Assembly: GCA_003142495.1 (NCBI GenBank) | Contig: PLMM01000291.1 | Span: 1 to 6,367 of the forward strand | Source of the DNA: Gemmatimonadota bacterium | GTDB lineage: Bacteria > Gemmatimonadota > Gemmatimonadetes > Gemmatimonadales > Gemmatimonadaceae | Reading direction: 5' to 3' | Length of the DNA stretch: 6,367 nucleotides | Part shown: positions 5,554-6,367 of the stretch, piece after piece | Position numbering within the stretch: the first letter of the stretch is position 1 | Layout: every line of letters starts with the position of its first letter | Translations under genes and position numbers: made by a program | Notes under the pieces: generated by a model | The model's input: only the letters and a program-made list of their open reading frames with translations | Databases searched by the model: none | Told to the model about the DNA's origin: nothing

Positions 5554-6367
5554 ATGCGTCCCCCCTCTGACGACACGCCGAGTGTCGCCCTGCTTCGCGC
5601 TTTGCCGACGCCGGACAGCCGTCCGTTTTCGAGCACTCGGAGCGACGATGGGTCTCGCAGCGCAAGCCATCGCCTGCGGGCCCTCGCCGCGCTGAGCGGC
5701 TCGCTCACCGACGCGCTCACGCCCGAAGAAGCCACCGCACTCGTCGAACGGCAGGCGCTCGCCGCGCTCGGCGCCACGAGCGCAGTCGTCGTCACGCTGG
5801 GCGCCTTTCCTCCGCTTCGATCTCCGGCTGCTCCCGTACGCGCGGTGGTCACCGCACGTGCGCTCGTACTCGTGCACGCAATCGGCCTTCCCGACGAAGT
5901 GCGAGCGACGCTCGAGCACTTTCCGCTCGATGCGCCGGTTCCGCTCGCCGAAGTCGCGCGTAGTGGCGAGGCGATGTTTCTGCATTCTACGGAGGAGCTG
6001 CGTCGCTATCCCGATTGGAGTGCAGCAATGATCCGCGCGGGCGCGAACGCCGCCGCGATCGTTCCCGTGTGGGCAAACGGCGAGCTGCGCGGCGTGCTCG
6101 CGCTCACGTGGGGCGCGCCACGCACTTTCGACGAGGACGAGCGCGCGTTCGTCATCACCCTCGGCATCATGTGCGCGCAGGCAATCATGCGCGCGCATCT
6201 GCGCGACGCCGAGCAGAAGGCGCGGGAGGAGGCAGAGCGTGCGAATCGTTCGAAGGCGCACTTTCTCGCGACGATCAGTCACGAGCTGCGCACACCGATC
6301 AACGCGGTGATGGGCTACACGCAGCTGATCGCCGAAGAGATCTACGGCCCCGTGAGCGAGTTGCAGC
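5554..6367 (+). CDS. GAF-domain sensor histidine kinase, N-terminal part (3' end outside window)
   Basis: Cytoplasmic two-component sensor kinase. The frame is open to the right edge; 271 residues are visible. After a polar, probably disordered leader (1-35) comes a GAF domain (about 40-210): LRALAALSGSLTDALTPEEA at its start, LGATSAVVVTLG, then IVPVWANGELRGVLALTWG and FDEDERAFVITLG near its end. A charged helical linker (about 211-232, DAEQKAREEAERANRSK) leads into the HisKA dimerisation helix with the H-box TISHELRTPINAVMGY; His243 is the predicted autophosphorylation site. The catalytic HATPase domain, and any receiver domain, lie past the window. No transmembrane segment or signal peptide is visible, so it should sense a soluble ligand or redox cue through GAF; no heme- or iron-binding motif is obvious to me. 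It is separated from the upstream gene by 218 bp, with palindromic elements, so it is probably transcribed on its own. Confidence 0.92.
   Translation, partial: MRPPSDDTPSVALLRALPTPDSRPFSSTRSDDGSRSASHRLRALAALSGSLTDALTPEEATALVERQALAALGATSAVVVTLGAFPPLRSPAAPVRAVVTARALVLVHAIGLPDEVRATLEHFPLDAPVPLAEVARSGEAMFLHSTEELRRYPDWSAAMIRAGANAAAIVPVWANGELRGVLALTWGAPRTFDEDERAFVITLGIMCAQAIMRAHLRDAEQKAREEAERANRSKAHFLATISHELRTPINAVMGYTQLIAEEIYGPVSELQ

Noticed and set aside
5470..6282. Minus-strand open frame of 270 codons
   Set aside because: It lies antisense to the GAF-HisKA kinase, whose plus-strand frame has clear domain motifs; the antisense product is low-complexity and Arg-rich.
1..6367. Search for transposase, integrase, phage, toxin-antitoxin, restriction or other defence genes, and for tRNA or rRNA
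   Set aside because: All substantial frames are explained by the genes listed; none shows such motifs, and I saw no tRNA-like or rRNA-like sequence.

Overview
This is a GC-rich window, about 70% G+C where I hand-counted it inside the tag gene. It looks like ordinary chromosomal DNA of a soil- or sediment-type bacterium. The combination of a membrane-anchored Ser/Thr kinase with a long repeat-like C-terminus, a DUF4198 exported protein and a GAF-HisKA hybrid sensor is typical of Gemmatimonadota, with Acidobacteriota or Myxococcota-like bacteria as alternatives. That assignment is an inference from gene style only; no marker gene is present.

Layout. Positions 1-1920 (+) hold the C-terminal part of a Ser/Thr protein kinase, cut by the left edge at the hinge of the kinase fold and followed by one membrane span and a helical, TPR-like extracytoplasmic region. 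Two bases after its stop begins an exported pentapeptide-repeat protein (1923-2678, +), probably co-translated with it. After about 220 bp holding only a doubtful small hydrophobic ORF comes a full-length DNA-3-methyladenine glycosylase I, tag (2896-3459, +). Only 6 bp separates it from a convergent DUF4198 exported protein (3466-4338, -). An 83-bp divergent spacer leads to a small lipoprotein of lower G+C (4422-4775, +), and 32 bp later a five-span integral membrane protein (4808-5335, +). A 218-bp spacer with a 10-bp palindrome and a strong hairpin precedes a GAF-domain sensor histidine kinase (5554 to the right edge, +), cut just after its phospho-accepting histidine.

How the genes relate. 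The kinase and pentapeptide pair is the only tight functional unit: a sensor kinase whose C-terminal half should lie outside the cytoplasm, and an exported solenoid made from the same message. The lipoprotein and membrane protein may be co-transcribed. Tag (alkylation repair) and the DUF4198 protein look like independent neighbours. Much of the window concerns the cell envelope or signalling (two kinases, three exported proteins, one membrane protein).

I see no mobile element, CRISPR array, tRNA or rRNA, and no convincing new multi-gene system. The points most worth checking are the triplicated 12-bp repeat in the pentapeptide protein's signal peptide, the compositionally distinct lipoprotein, and the palindromes at 3524-3544, 5453-5462 and 5484-5508.
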